From Blastomyces gilchristii SLH14081 (taxonomy: Eukaryota > Ascomycota > Eurotiomycetes > Onygenales > Ajellomycetaceae): a stretch of 64,000 nucleotides of DNA. The translations under genes and the position numbers were made by a program. Location: contig NW_003101658.1 in assembly GCF_000003855.2 (NCBI RefSeq), positions 571,874 to 635,873 of the forward strand, given 5' to 3'. Within the stretch, counting starts at the first letter, position 1; every line of letters starts with the position of its first letter. The notes below the pieces were generated by a model. The model was not told where the DNA came from. It did no database searches and saw only the letters and a program-made list of their open reading frames with translations. Of the stretch, positions 35,151 through 49,764 are shown piece after piece.

Positions 35151-38100
35151 TGAGATACATACCTTGCTAAATAGAAGATGAAGCTGCAACATGAGCTTGA
35201 GAATGATTGATAAGAGACTTGAAATGAATATGACAGGTGAAAGATCTCTGATTTTGCTTTTCTTTATTCTATTTTCTTCTTTTTTCTTTTCCTTCTGCAG
35301 TCAGTAGTTAAAAATAGTAATAATGAATTTTCTTTTCTTTTCTCTTCTTCTCTTTTTTCTTATTACTTTTACTCATGACATTCTCTTTCTTACCTGTCCC
35401 TCTTAGGCTTGATATGGTCGCCCGCGAGGCCTCTTGACCATGAAGACTTTGACAAGATCTGAAGTATTCTCTGTGATTACATTGAGGGATTTTCAGGTCA
35501 GGTCTTCATATTCTCTTCACTTGATCTGAAGATATGTTTTTCTCCTCTCTGTGTATTTGTTAATGATCTTTTCAATTTCAAATTGAGACTGATTAGTCAC
35601 AATGACTGACTCTGAGAGTGAATGTTTGAGGTCTGCAGAATGTAGAAGTGTTTTTTTTAAATAAATGACAGAAATGACAGAATGCATGCATCACTTGAAA
35701 GAAAGTAGTAGATAAAAGATAACATTGAAGACTTTTATAACAATCTCAAACAGGCCAGTCTGCAGAGATGAGATCTTTGAAGATTCTTGAACAGTATATT
35801 CTTTTTCATTCTTGCAGGCCAGGTTAAGAAAGATAAAGTTATTTATCTTGATAACTGATTGAGTGTGGAAGTGGTCAAAGGATTTCATTATTTTAATCTT
35901 CATGAGAGTGTATAAATCTAGAGTGTCTCACTGTACAGTGTTACAGACTGTAATGAATTCAGTCACATCTGCTGAGACTTCTTTATTTCTCAGTGACAGT
36001 CATCTCAGCTTGACTCTCATGAGCAATTCAAATGAGAAGACTATCACTGAGTGAGTGACTACTGAGTTCAGAGCTCTTTTCACCTGATTGAGTAGAGTTC
36101 TTCAAGATGATTCATACTTATCTATGAGAAGTGCTTATAAGATGATTTCAACAGTGAGATTGATTCACTCACTCTGATCATTTGAATAAGAATTGTAGAT
36201 AATCATCATTCAGCTCTTGATTCTTATCTGTTGAAGAATGCTCTTTCAAAATTGTGATATGAATTTGAGATTTCTATCTGAGATAATGATCAGTGAGAGC
36301 TGTCAGTAGCAGACTACTTCTCTATAGAACTCTTTCACTCATCACAGAGCATTTCATTTCTCTTACTCAGTGATCAGAATGACAGCTTTTGAGAATTTAT
36401 CTGTAACTGTCAGTATTGTGTTGCAGCTGTCACTTATCAGCAATTCTGTAATGAAATTGATTGACAGAATCTCAAATGATTCTTTCAGAGATGAGATGAG
36501 GTGTGATTTCCCTCACTGAGAGTGATTTAACAGCTTAGACAGTTGACAATTGAGACAACATGAGATGTGATTGAGAATTCATTTACAAGTGTGAGATAAG
36601 AAGAAGAATCAGTGCACAATGTCTTCTGTTTGATAAAGACCTGAGTGTCTGGCAGTATCATAACACATGTGAATAAGGTCTTCTGCTAAGGTCTGTGTAA
36701 TACAGAGGCAGTTATTGGCAAAGAACAGAAGATTATCTTGAAGTGTGAATAAATGATATTTTCCCTCTCACATCACTTTATAATAGATCTTTTTCAAGGT
36801 TGAATCAGCTGATAGGTTCTTATGCAATTGATCTTTGATATCATTTGAGAGAATGATGTCTATGTTGAATATAGCAGTGACAAACTCATTCTTGATTTCA
36901 TCAGCTTGCTGAGTGAGTGCTTGATGTATCTTTTCTTAATCATCTTATGAAATCTCTTCAGAATTGTCTGTGAGAGTGTGTAATTGAGAGAGAGTATCAA
37001 TATTGTGATGTAAAGTGTCTTTAGAATAGTGGATTTTCATGCATGAGATATACATACTAAGGGTCAGAATTCAATTCATCAATTGATTGCTCTGATGACC
37101 TGTGACAGATGACTGAAGAACAGATATGAGTGTAATATAATCAGTCACAACAATGAATTCATCATTAAGGTATTAAGAAAGCTTTTTCAGAGCTCATATC
37201 AATTCTAAGCACTCTAATTTAGTTGCTCAATACTGTCTCTCTGCTGAGTTCAATCATTGTGATAGAAATAGAATGAGTCTCTCAATCTCATCAGTGCTCA
37301 TCTGATGCAGTATGATTTCTATCCCATGCTGTTTGCTAGAATTCACATACATGATGAATGATCACTTGAAGTCAGGATATACTCTTGTGAAAGTATTCAT
37401 TAAGGCCTGTTTGACAGTATTGAAGAAAAGTTAAGCCTCTGTGAGTAGAGCTTAAAATTGCAGGAATGCTTCAAACTCAATCAATTTAATTCTTGCTGTG
37501 TATAATGCTCTTTTCTGACCTGTTCAGAGGCTGTTGTGCAGCATTCTGATTTTAAGTGTTTTCAGTGCTTCTATCTTATCTGTGTAGAAGTTCACAAAGT
37601 CACAGTAGTAGTTGAAGAGACTGACAACTCTCTTCAGCTCTCTGAGAGTTATAGAGAAGACCAGGTTTATAATAGCAGCTATCTTCTCCTTCTGAGTGAA
37701 TATTCTCAGTCAGTCAACATGATGGCTCAGTAAACACACAGAGAGATAGATGAAATGACATTTGAATAAGAACATTATCACTCTGAATATCTCAAGAGCA
37801 GTGAATACTGTCTGTATATAATGAAGATGATTATTTAGTGAATGTGAGAAGATGATGATGTCATTGACATAGATCAAGACAAATTGCTATAAGAATTGTG
37901 CCAGTATCTCTTTCATACATTGCTGAAAGAATTCAGGTGAGATTGTCAATCTCATTGTAGCAACTGTAAAGCATTTGAGCTCTCAGTGTGATGTAATGAA
38001 GATGATTTTGAAGTGATCAGAATCTTCTATGAGCTGTTGAAAGAAGCCTTGATGAATATTCATTGATGAGAACACTATGAAACTACTCAATGACTGCAGA

Positions 38101-41100
38101 ACATTCTGCTGTGTCAGTAAAGAATACACATTTGAAAGCAATTGTAGATTGATCTTCTACAAGTTCACAATCACACATGATTTCTCTTTATATCAGATTA
38201 TGAACATGGGAAAAGTGATAGAGTTCTTGATCTCAAGAGAAACTCTCTCAATCCTTTCATTTTGAATAAGCAGATTCAAGATTTGATCAGCTGCTTTCTA
38301 ATCTCTCTGTAAGAGAGAGTATGATTACTGCTTCAGTCTGGAAAAATCATCTTCATTAATGAACTGTAGTGACATCTTCACATTGTTCAAAAATAATCTC
38401 AGATTGAAATTAAAAAGTTTGTGATATTGATCAATGATCTTCTGAATTGTCTCATGATTACTCACTGCTCAGTGATCTGATATCTGTGCTTCAACTTGCT
38501 TAATAAGGGCATTCACTGTGAAAATCTGAAGAGGATTGTCATGATCTTCTATGTCTGTCAATAGAAATAATTCTGTGTGTAAGATAGAAAACAGAGATGA
38601 CTTCTCAATTGAATTATTATTAACAACATTGATGTCTGCAGAGCAGATGATGATTCTTTTTTACTTTTATAATAAGGGAGAGTTTCTACCTGCACAGATA
38701 GTGCCTCTGATGATCTTGATATTTATAGCATATTTTTCATGAAATATAATACACTTGTCATGAATATTGATAATGGCTCTCACTGATAATAATATATCAT
38801 TTGCTATAATTATATTGCATCTGAGATATCACATCAGATGGAATTCACTCTTCAGATGAAAAAGAGCCTCATCATTCATCTTTAGAGTGAGAGCTGTTGA
38901 TATGAATAGGTTTGATTCATTTATATCTGAATCAACTTCTTGAATGTGTATATATCAGTCATGTAGCAGAGCAGCTGACTGATATTAAGAGAAGAATAAG
39001 CTTGCTATCACTGTATCAACAAGTGATATATCCACACCTGTATCAATGCAAACTGAGAGATCACCTCAGAGAATATCAATGAGAATGATAAGAAAGGTGT
39101 AGAGTAAGTACTGCAGTTCACTAACATGTTCTCAATCACTTGTGAGAACATCACACGCTGTGATAGTATATATATCAGTGTTAAACATACTCAGATAATT
39201 GTCTGAGAGAGTGTCTGTGAATGAGACAGATCTCTCAGTATCTGACTTGTTATCTATTTTTCTGACTTACTGTTGAAATCTAGACTGAGGTCTAGTTGTA
39301 ATAGATCATTGTTCTCTTCTCTATCACTCTTTCATTCAACTTGATTTGCTAGGTTCTCTTTTCTGAGGCAGTAGTTGATGTAATGAGAGCTCTCACACAC
39401 ATAGCACTCTGCTGCAGGTGCTGATGATTTGCCCTCTGCACATCTAATCAGCAGTCTGCTCACTGCAGAGATGCTTGTGAAGAGAGTTACTGCAGAATCT
39501 GCAGCAGGCACAGATAACTTGATAGTTTTCATATATAATCTGATCAAGAGAGTCTGATAAGAGTGATGATCATTATTTTGATCAAATTGTCTGAAGTCTT
39601 GTATATATTCAGTGAATTAAGTTCTTCAATCAGTTCAAGTGTGTCAAGCAGCTGACTCATTGTCTCTAATTCTTCTTCAGAAGTTATTCAGGCACTCAGT
39701 GAGAATAAGAAATGTAATCAGAGATAGGTTTGACTTCAATCCTTCTCATAGAAGTCTCTTCATCATCACAGAGTCAGAGATTGAGACAGCTTGCAGCAAG
39801 TTAATCTTCTGTGAGATATACAGTGTTAATGACAGCTTGTTCAACTTCTTAAAGAAGAAACACAGTTCTTGAGCTTTCACTCAGACTTCTCTCTCAGATA
39901 GCTGAAATTCTCACCTCAGCTCACTGATTGTGATGAGAAGAGAAGTACTCATATTCTTCCTCATTTCTATAGACAGACTGTTGTGTCATTCTAATATCTG
40001 TCTCTTCAAGTATAATGAAAAGACCTGAAGTACTGCATCTTCTTTCTTCTGCATAATAATAAACTCTAGATGACTGATGAATGCTATTACATCTGCTTTC
40101 ACTGAATCAAACAGTATAACATCACTCACTCTCAGTCATGTTGAATATTCTCATTTGTCATCTTCAGTGTAGTGAACCGCATCATCAATCTGTTATGAGA
40201 ATGAATGAGATCTATTATCTAGTGAGAAGTCATCATGATCACAGATGAGACAGGTCTCTTTCTTCAAGAATACTGCAGATGCTTGCTCTCTGTAAACTCA
40301 ATTCTCTTCTATGTCATAGGTGAAGTGTGGAATATCTGTCTCTCATGCAAAATTGAATCTATTTCTTGTCATATTTGAGTAGTGAGTCCTGCCTCTGAAC
40401 ATATCTCACTCAGCATCACACAGCTCTTTTGAAATTGCAGATGTCTGCAGGGCTCTAGAGGGTGGTTTAAAGTCTTCATTAAATAAGATATTCAGTCACT
40501 GAGAGAATTCAGTGAGAGAATCATCATCTTCAACTCAGGTCAGTTGTTTCTGCTACTGTTGATTTTCACACTACTGCTCTTGTCTCTGAGCAGTGAGTGC
40601 TGCTTTCTTCATATGAAAGTTGCTTCATATCTCTGTCAGTCAGCTTCTTTCATCTGTTAAACACTGGAGATTGTTCTGAAGCTTGTTGATATGCTCATCA
40701 ATAAGAGTGATACACTTATTCAGCTAATTCTGCTGCTGATTGAGCTGGTGCTCACACTTATCTAGCTCACTTTCTCACTGAGTCAGCTGAGACTTCAGTT
40801 ACTTCAACTTCTTAATTATATCTAATACAGCAGCTTCATCAGAAGAGGCCTGACTCTGATCATTAAACTCAACATAGCTTGAAGCTATTGATCTTCTTTC
40901 TTTCATATGCTTTGTAACCTCTGTACAGAAAGTCTGTAGTCAAGAATCAATGACATTCTTTCATTTCATGACAGAAACTGAGTCAAGAATCATCTTAACA
41001 TTGTTGTAATACCTGGCAAACACTCTCATAAGAATGCTCTCTGTCTTAACATAGTTATATAATGTGACTTAATTCTTGATGCTATCATATCATTCATTTG

Positions 41101-41602
41101 TGTTCTGTCAGATCTTCATGATCATAACAGTGTGTTTCTCTGCTGTCATCTGTAAGTAGGTGCACTCAGTATCAGATCCCTGAATAAGTTCATGAGAAGC
41201 TCACTTCTCAGTGAACTTGTTCAGCCTGATGAAGTGAAGCAACTGACAGAAGCTGCTTCTAGTGAGACATCTGTCCTGCTTCATTGCAGTGTGTAACAGA
41301 TGTGTATAGAGTGAGTCTATCACAACTGAACTGATTATCAGCTGCAGTGATGAAAAAGATAGAGTAGTCAATCAGACTGATTATCAGTTGGCTGAACTTC
41401 ATCATCTGCAACTCAGATCAATCACCAGTATTATATCTTCTTAAAGATGAAAAGAATATAGAGAAATCAATCAGATCAATTATCAGTTGACTGAACTTCA
41501 TTGTCTATAACTCAGATTAATCATCAGTATTACATCTTTTAAAGATAGAGTGAAATCTAAGAGAATCAAGAATCTTGTTCTTAATGAAACATGCTATTAA
41601 AT

Positions 41603-41865
41603 TGCAGCATACATTATCTGTAGTGTATGCTGATCATGTATTGTACATGTAAAAAGGTAAATCTTGTCTTATTCTTCAAGATGAAGATGAGCGGACACCC
41701 CTATATATATATATATACATACTTATTTGTTTATTGTGATTGACTTTTACAGAAGGAAGAAGTGAAAGCCTTAGAAAGAAAGAGACAGAAGTCTCAGAAA
41801 GAAAGAGACAGAAGCCTCAGAAAGAAAGAGATGAAAGCCTCAGAAAGTAGCAAGGGTGAATGCCA
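41603..41865 (-). repeat. gypsy 5' LTR
   Basis: Same ends (TGCAGCATACATT...GTGAATGCCA) as the other LTR. It has only about four of the 23-bp units, which accounts for the 42-bp length difference. Other differences are mostly transitions. Confidence 0.82.
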
Positions 41866-42209
41866 TACATATCAGTGATTATATTAAAAAAGCAAAGCTT
41901 ATATGATATATAAAGAATCAGCTGAATATGCATATTAATTTGCACTATATTGAGCTGATTAAAGAATACACTGTATCTAACAACTGCAATATTCTAACAG
42001 AGAAGAATAAGCATTGAGACTATAAGAATCTAGTGCAGTGAACAAATCATCAGAATATGAAGAAGATACTGCTCTTACAGAAGAGTTTTCACTGTATCTT
42101 ATAACTAGTATTAAGAGATTCTTTTGACAGATCTGACTTGTATCTGACACAGAAGATTCAACAGCTATATACAGTTTATTCAGCACTGTTCAATAATCTG
42201 CTGAGAATG

Positions 42210-42220
42210 AATGAAGAATC
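42210..42220. repeat. LINE target-site duplication, left
   Basis: AATGAAGAATC, identical to 50416-50426. Copy R has the single unduplicated site (AATGAAGAAGCTGG on its minus strand near 52530). Confidence 0.8.
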
Positions 42221-45200
42221 ATTATTATTATTATTATTATTCTTCAATTATAGATGTATGTAGTCAGAGACTATGACATCTACCTGAGAACTTTTAGTTC
42301 TCAGGGTTTTTCCTATGTCTGTAAAGTTAACTATTATACATTCATCAATTTCAGATATGCAAAATCAGAAAATTCCAGCTCAGAATACAAAAACTGTTTA
42401 CAAATTGCAGTGTTTTAACATCTTTTGATACTTTGAAATCATTTGACAATATCATGACAAAGGAAAAGAGAAAAAGAACACAGTCTCAAAGATAGACACA
42501 TTAAATAGATAGATAGAAAGAAATTGAAAGGAAAAGATAAAGAAAAAGATAAAGTAAAGAGAGACTATAACAAAACAAATTATTAAAAGAGAGTGTATAG
42601 CTGTTTCAACAGACTATATCTGATTGATTTCCTCCTCTTCATATTCAGACAATTCTGAATTTAGTCATTTTCTTGTAGCTGCTTGAGTTTCTGATAGAAA
42701 GTCTATTAAGTATTGAATTCCTGTCTCAGTTGAGAATAAGAATCTCATATTTAATTGATTTAGATCATACTTCTCTTTCAATCTGGCTCTGAGACTATTG
42801 TATAATGCACAGTGCATTATAATATGCTCAGAATTCTCATTTGTATTGCAGAATGAGCATTCTATTGAGTCAAATCTATCATCAAATCTTTGTATATAAG
42901 ATTTGAAATAGCCATGTCCTAGTTTCAGCTGTATTATAGATGAGAATATTTTCTTTTTACATTTAATTGAACAAGATTTTCACTTGGGTTTTATTTCAAA
43001 TCTTGAATAATGTATACTCTTCTTCTGTTTCTGCCAGCTTTCATTTCACTTGTCTAAACAAGATTCTTTTATTTTTCTCTTTATAAAAGATCAGGACACA
43101 ATTTTTTGAATAGATCTGCTTAATTCTGCACCCTTTTTTGCAGCTGAATCAGTCAATTCATTGCCATGAATATTCATATGAGCAGGAACTTAGTGCAGAT
43201 ATATTATCAGCTTTGATATTCTTCTCTTTTGAATTTTCAAAACAGAGTTTAAGATCAGTTCAAGATTCATTTGATTATTATGAATCTGACTATTTCTAAG
43301 TCTTTTTAAAGCAGCTTGACTATCAGAGAATATTCATGCCTCTTTCAAACTATTTCCTCTTTTATGAGATTTTATTTCTATGAGTTTGAAAGCTTTCACT
43401 ATTGCAAATAGTTCAGCATCAAAGACTTCAGATTCACAGCCTAGATTTCAGAAATCTGAGATAAAATTGATATTATCTTCAGTATAAGCAATGCCTGCGT
43501 CTAATCTATTCAGGTTCTCATTTTTTGAGTCATCTGAATAAATTAAAATAGAGTCTTTTATATTGATTGTAGAAATTCTCTTCAAATACTGTTCATATTC
43601 TTTCTCTTTTGATAGTTCACTTATTTGTAAGTCTATAAGAGATTCAAGCTTTTCTCTTCAGGAAGATAACTTCTCATGATTCACTTTTTCAACATTTAAA
43701 GAAGAAAATTGATTTTTAATCAGAGAGCATAGTCTGTAAAGTTGAGAAGATATTTTCTTTGAAGAATCATTTTCATTCCAATCAAGAAATCTATTTCAAT
43801 CCAGTTCATTTCCAGAGTTAATTGATGGAAATGAAGAAGAGACTCTTTCTCTGATTATATGATTTGAGCTCATCTTTATAACTCTCAGTGCATAGTTCAT
43901 ACAGGCCTTTTTAAATCTAATAGCAGAAGGGGGAATTGAAGCTTCAATTTCCATTGCTTTAATAGAAGATGATTTGAATGCTTCTAGAATTCTTCTCAAG
44001 GCTCTGTTTTGCAGACTTTGAAAGAGTTCAGTGAAATTTCCTTAATTATTTCATCAAACTTGAACTTCATAATCAGCTACTGATGTAATACAGGCTATAT
44101 ATAACTGTCTCATAGTCTGAAAGGATAGATCTCTCTCTGTATTTAATAGTCTGATTATGTTATTCAATAGTCTTTCTGCCTTGACAGTTCTTTGTTGAAT
44201 GTGATATTTAAAATTCAACTTGGAGTTTAACCATACTTCTAATCATTTGACATTTACACTGAGTTTAATCTCTCTATTTAAAAGAGTTAGAGATAGTTCT
44301 TTCTCATTGAATCTAGAAAAGAAATGAATTAACTCAGTTTTATTCATGTTAAATTGAATTTGATTGATATCTGCTCTAACAAAGATTTTCTTTGCAGCTT
44401 CTTCAATTACTTTCAAATTCTCTTTGATAGTTTTTGAGCTGTAGACTAGATCAATATCATCCACATAACTCAGAGATCACACTATTCTCATATTTCTATT
44501 TTTGAATAGATATACAGTGTATATTGCAAATAAAATGAGTGAGATTGAAGATCTCTGTGATACTTCTATTTTTATCTCAGTCTTGTCTTGTTTCATTTCA
44601 TCAAAGAAGAGTTGTATAATTCTTTTAGATATAAAACAGTTAACTCATTTTATTAGAGAAAGTGACAGTTTTAATATCTTCAATGTCTGAATTAACTTTG
44701 ACTTTGAAACATGATCAAATGCTTCTTTTATATCAATAAAAACTGCAGTTGAGACCAGACTCTCATGCTTTGCTATTTGAATATCATGAATAACTGAGAG
44801 AACAGTGTCAATTGCAGAACACTGTTTTCTATCTCTTATTTATTCACTGAATAAAAGAGAATCATCTATAGAGCTTATAAAAGATAGTCAAGTAGCTATT
44901 ATCTTTTCTAAAACCTTTTCTAGACAGTTCAATAGAGATATTACTCTATATGACTTAGAAATTGAAGTTTTTCTATTAGGTTTTGCAAGAATCACTCCAG
45001 TGGCTTCTCTTCAGCATTCAGAATGATATTCATTTTTCAAGAGATTGAAAAAGAGCTCAAAATATTCATTCTTTAAGTAGGAATATGTATTTTAAATAAT
45101 TAAGTAATTAATTGAATCAGGACCTGCAGCAGTTTTAACAGAACTTGAGAAGATAGCAGACTCTAATTCATCTTGTGTAAGATCAGATCATTCTCAGTCA

Positions 45201-45325
45201 TTTTCATCAATGTAGTTAAGAAGTGATATATTCTCTTCCTCTGAATCTGAATCTGAATCTGATGAGTTCTGAAAGAGAATTCTTATGAAAGCTTGACATT
45301 TTTTCTCAAAAGAGTTTGCTGTATA

Positions 45326-45831
45326 TAGACTGGCCGCCGGGACCATGAATTTTACATTTGATCCCATTTGGTCTGGTCTCATACATTTCTTGGCGTGAAT
45401 CCCGCTGGGACTGGCTATCAAAAAAACATGTAAAGTGACTATATATCAGATCTTAAAATGGAACCATGACTTGAAAAAAATGAGAAAGTGGTCCCATTTG
45501 GTCCCATTTAGTCCCATTCTTGACATAAAGTTACTATTTTTAGACATTTTAAGGTTTTTTTTAGACTATTTTTAATTTTTTAAAAAGTAACGCTTTTTGG
45601 TAACGCTCAAATGAGATTTAAAGTCATTTAAAGTGATAAAAATAATTTAAATTGAGAAGTGGAAATCATGGTCCCATTTGGAAAATGTGACAAGAGTAGA
45701 CAGTAAGTCCCACTGAGACAGTATGAAACTACTATCTAATGTTAAAACCGTGTAATGGGATCAGTCGAATTGGTAATGAGACTATCAAAAAATCTGGTCC
45801 TGGTCCCAGACACGGTCACATGATCAGTCTA
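45326..45831. mobile_element. hAT-like MITE inserted in the LINE
   Basis: A 506-bp non-coding insertion with short terminal inverted repeats: left TAGACTGGCC, right (inverted) TAGACTGATC. It is flanked by an exact 8-bp duplication GCTGTATA (45318-45325 and 45832-45839), the TSD length of hAT elements. It is less mutated than the LINE (CCGCCGGGACC, GGTCCTGGTCCC intact). Repeated TGGTCCCATTT motifs occur near 45350, 45493, 45503 and 45671. It interrupts ORF2 between the endonuclease and RT regions. Confidence 0.8.
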
Positions 45832-48800
45832 GCTGTATATGATTCATTCTGAAACTTATATTCTAAGACTGGAAGTTTTGCTACACTTCTTGTTTTAGTA
45901 TAGTTAAAAGCTTTAAAAACTTCCTTCTCTTATACTTCTTTAAGAAATTTATTTCAGCAGTCTGTTTTAGCTCTTTTAATATCTGAAAAATATTCATTTC
46001 TGACAGCTTTGAACTCTTCATCAGATATTACATCATTCTTTCAATCTCTTCTAGCAGTAGCTAATTCTTTTCTTTTAGATAAGATATTCTTATTTCATCA
46101 AGGTTTTGAATACTCAGAAGATTTTCTCTTTGAAATATTATCTCTAACACTTATTAGAATAATAGATGTAATAAGCTTCACTCTATTCTCAAGCATTTCA
46201 TTTGAGATATCTTGACCAGAATTTCAATATAGCTCATTCTGTCTTTCAGATTTTAACAGTTTTATGCTTTCTTCAACTGCTTTTCAATCAGCTTTTTCAA
46301 AGTTATACTGATTAGAGAGAAGAGGATTTTCACTCATTTGTTTTTCACTCAGTTCAATATCAAATTGAATAATCTCATGACCTGATTCTGATGTCTCATT
46401 TGAATCAATAAACCAGTTTACAAGTCTTCTTTTCATTAGATTTTGTGATATGAAGATTAGATCTATAATAGACTTCTGTTTCATATCTTTTCTAAAGAAT
46501 GTTTATTGATCAGACTTATTAACCAAATCTATTGAATACTCAAAGATTCATTCAATCAGATTATCAGCTCTCACTGCTCTCTTACATTCTGAATTTCATC
46601 AGAGATGATGTGCATTGAAATCTCCTGCAATTATAGAGTTTCTTAATGAAGTTATGTTCAGAAATCCTCTATTAATTGTCCAGATATTGTTATTTTTCTT
46701 CAATGACTTTTCATTATAGATATTTATAAGCTGTATAGTATCAAACTCATTTCCTTTATCTATAATATCACTTATCAGAATATCAGGGTCAGACATAATA
46801 TCAAATCTTAGATTAAATTAATATCTTGATCTCTTTCTTCTATAAATCACTACTCTTGACTTTATCTCAGACTTTTGAGATAGAAAGCAGTAGTAGCTTG
46901 AATGAGAAATGATATAATTTTACTCAGCATCAAAATTCGGTTCCTGAAGTAGTATAAAATCAACTTTTTATTCAAATGCAATTTGAAGATAAGAATAAAT
47001 ACAATTTGAGTTTCTATTCACATTATTTTGAATAAATATGATTTTTGAAGAGTTTTTAAACTTTTTTTGTTGTTTTTGTTGTATATTCATATTAAAAGAG
47101 AGTAGAGATAGAGTAGAATCTAGTCACTATCATCAGATAGTAGATTATAACTATTTTGAAAAGTAGAAATCTTAACTACTTGTATTATATCTAGTTTATC
47201 ATCAGAGTTATTTCTCAATTCTCTAATCTTAACAGGAGTTTGAGGATTCAAATTCTGTTTACATTTAGCTGAAGAATTGAAGTTTGAAGATTTAGATAGT
47301 TGAGAGTTTCTTCTTTTTAAGCTTGTAATTATAAGTCTACTGGCTTGACTCTTCTCTTCAGTTCTAGATTGACTTTAAGCTTCATCTTTTCTTCAGTTCT
47401 TTTGAGTTCTAGAAGCAAATATACATTCTTTTGAGCTAGATGCATGTTTTTCTTTACAATTAGAGCACTTAAGCAGAGTATGTTGATAAATTTCATCTCT
47501 TTTTGAGCATATTTCATATTTATGCTCACTAGTTTTATGATCTCTGGCACAGAATGCACATGTTGAGTCTCTAAAATATGAGATTGTAAAGTGTTCATAT
47601 CTTTGACAGTTTGAACACTGTGTTTGAGCTTTGAGATTCATTCTTGAGTCTTTGTATTCATGAACTCTCATTTTTCAATCTACTACTCTTACTTCAGAGA
47701 TCTTTGACTGTTCAAGTGTTTTTATATATACTAGAACAGAGGCATTTCTTCTGCTTTGTCTGAACTCAATTGAATTTAGTTATACAGGCTTCTTTCTCAG
47801 TTGAATAGAGTTATATTCTTTCAATTTATTTTTAAGAAGTAGCATTTCTTCTTCACAGTCAAAAATTTCAACTGAAATATTATAAAGAATAAATTTGTCT
47901 CACTTTTCATCTCTTTCAGATAGAATTATTGTGTTTAGCAAAGATTCTAACTACTGACTTTCAGAGATTCTCATTCTGAATAAGGAATTCAGCACTGAAT
48001 TCAGGCATTGTAGTCAGAATGATGAAGTTTTTAAAGAATGATGACTCAATTGAAGCTATAACTGATTTTTGAACTTCAATATCAATCATTAACTGAGAAA
48101 AGAACTGCTGATTAATTTCATTTCTGATTCTGAAAATGAGATTTGAGTTTAGCTTGTTTCTTTGCAGAATATTCTGGTTTGAGACTTTGAGAATAAGTCT
48201 TCTATTTCTGAAGATTTGAAAGTTTTTCTCTTTTTACATTTTCTTTTTCACTTTTCTATGAATAGAGACATGAGCAGTATTCTTCTCAGTTTTCTCAGGA
48301 TTTTAAGCAGATTTTGAGATAGCAGATTTAGAGACAGCAGATTCAGCTGCTTAAGTATATATTTTCTTCTGATTCAAAGAAGAAGAAGAAGTAGAAAAAA
48401 AGAAAGAAGAAGAGTAAGATAAAGAGTCAGTGATTATACTAGGAATTTTCAATGTTTTTTAAACTGTGTTTAAGATTTCAAGTTTGAACTTGATCATCTT
48501 CTGTAGTTGTCTAGCCTGAGTATGAAGAATTAACAGAACTTCTTCATTTATCTTACTCAGACACTGCTTTTCAAGAATCTTGCTTACTTTTTCAAGTTTC
48601 TGTATTTCAAGAACTTGTTGTTTCTCTATTTCTTCTTTCTTTCTTCTCTTCAGAATTTCAATCTCAGGAATAGCATTTGAGAAAGCATCTTTTTTCACAT
48701 CAACTGAGTGTACTTTCAAACTCATTATTCTTACTCAATGAAAAGTTGATCAGACTAATTCAATTGAGATATTTATTAAACTCTTTTGAATTGAAAAGTT

Positions 48801-49764
48801 GGTCAGACTGTTTCAATTAAGAGGTTTCTAAGTCTATTTTCAATTGAAAAGTTGATCAGACTATTTCAAAAGAAGAATAACAGACTTTTATATATAAAAC
48901 ACCTGATTTTTTTCACACTAGTTCAGTAACTAGGTTAGATTTTTGAAGAGAATCTAATAAACTAAACTTGATTTTTAAGATAAATCAATAAAATCTTTAC
49001 AATCTCTTTCTTAGAATACAGTGAGAAAAAGTATGATATCAATTAATAGTAAATCAGATAATATGACAGTTTTTGAGAGAAAAACTGACAAAAAATAAAT
49101 CAATTTTTTGCAGAGAAATTGATTAAAACTATTTAATTTTATTCTAAATTATTCAATTCTTCTCACACAACAAGTGTACAACTCAAATCAGTTAATAAAG
49201 AGTGTAAAAAAGAATTAAGTATTAATGAAAGCTCTTCAGTCACTGAAAAAGTAATTCTTACTTAAAAGAATATGAAATTATAACAGAAAATAACTCTGTT
49301 TTTAATTCTTTGTAAGAATATTATATAAAATCCAGAGAAAAATACCTTACTTTTTCAAGAGAAGTAAAAAACTATTTCTGAAATCTGTTTTTTTTTACAT
49401 TAACTGCTATAGAAGAATAAGATAGAAACTGCTAAGATATGTACTACTGTATACTCTCTATCAAGACTTTCTCTCTTCAGAGTCTTGATATTATAGAGAA
49501 TATAAGTCTGTTTCTATATAATAATGTAAATATTGTCAGCAAGATGTAGAGAAACTGGTTATTTATATCTTAAAATAGAAGACTTTGTCAATGATTATAT
49601 CAATATAGAGTTAATTCTTAAATTTAATAGAAATCTAGTATTGCTGTTCTCAATCTCTTACAGAATCTATTGAATATTGAGATATTAAAACTAGATTTAA
49701 TATATCTCACTGTGCAGGGATCAAAGGCTCAGTCAGATCTTAAGATATACTGATTTTATAGTTA

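Larger units (their letters stand above)
32546..41865 (-). mobile_element. Ty3/gypsy chromovirus-type LTR retrotransposon, RIP-mutated
   Basis: A 9.3-kb element on the minus strand, flanked by direct LTRs (32546-32850 and 41603-41865). Reading from high to low coordinates: gag with coiled coils and a zinc-knuckle remnant CYVCESSHYINYC (39547-39332); protease motif IDTGVDISLVD (about 39003-39050); reverse transcriptase with LIYVNDIIIFSHS, where the second catalytic Asp position reads Asn (about 37843-37880); integrase with ILSINFITELLIS and a TVTDKFSKA block (about 36360-36500); a chromodomain-like segment FEIEKIINKYTER at about 35560-35625 followed by KRPRGRPYQ near 35420. Pol order RT then IN identifies Ty3/gypsy. 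Numerous TGA stops make it dead. An extra plus-strand gene lies between pol and the left LTR. Confidence 0.85.

Noticed and set aside
45194..45421. 75-codon minus-strand frame across the MITE edge
   Set aside because: It joins MITE sequence to LINE sequence across the 8-bp duplication and is a chance fusion.
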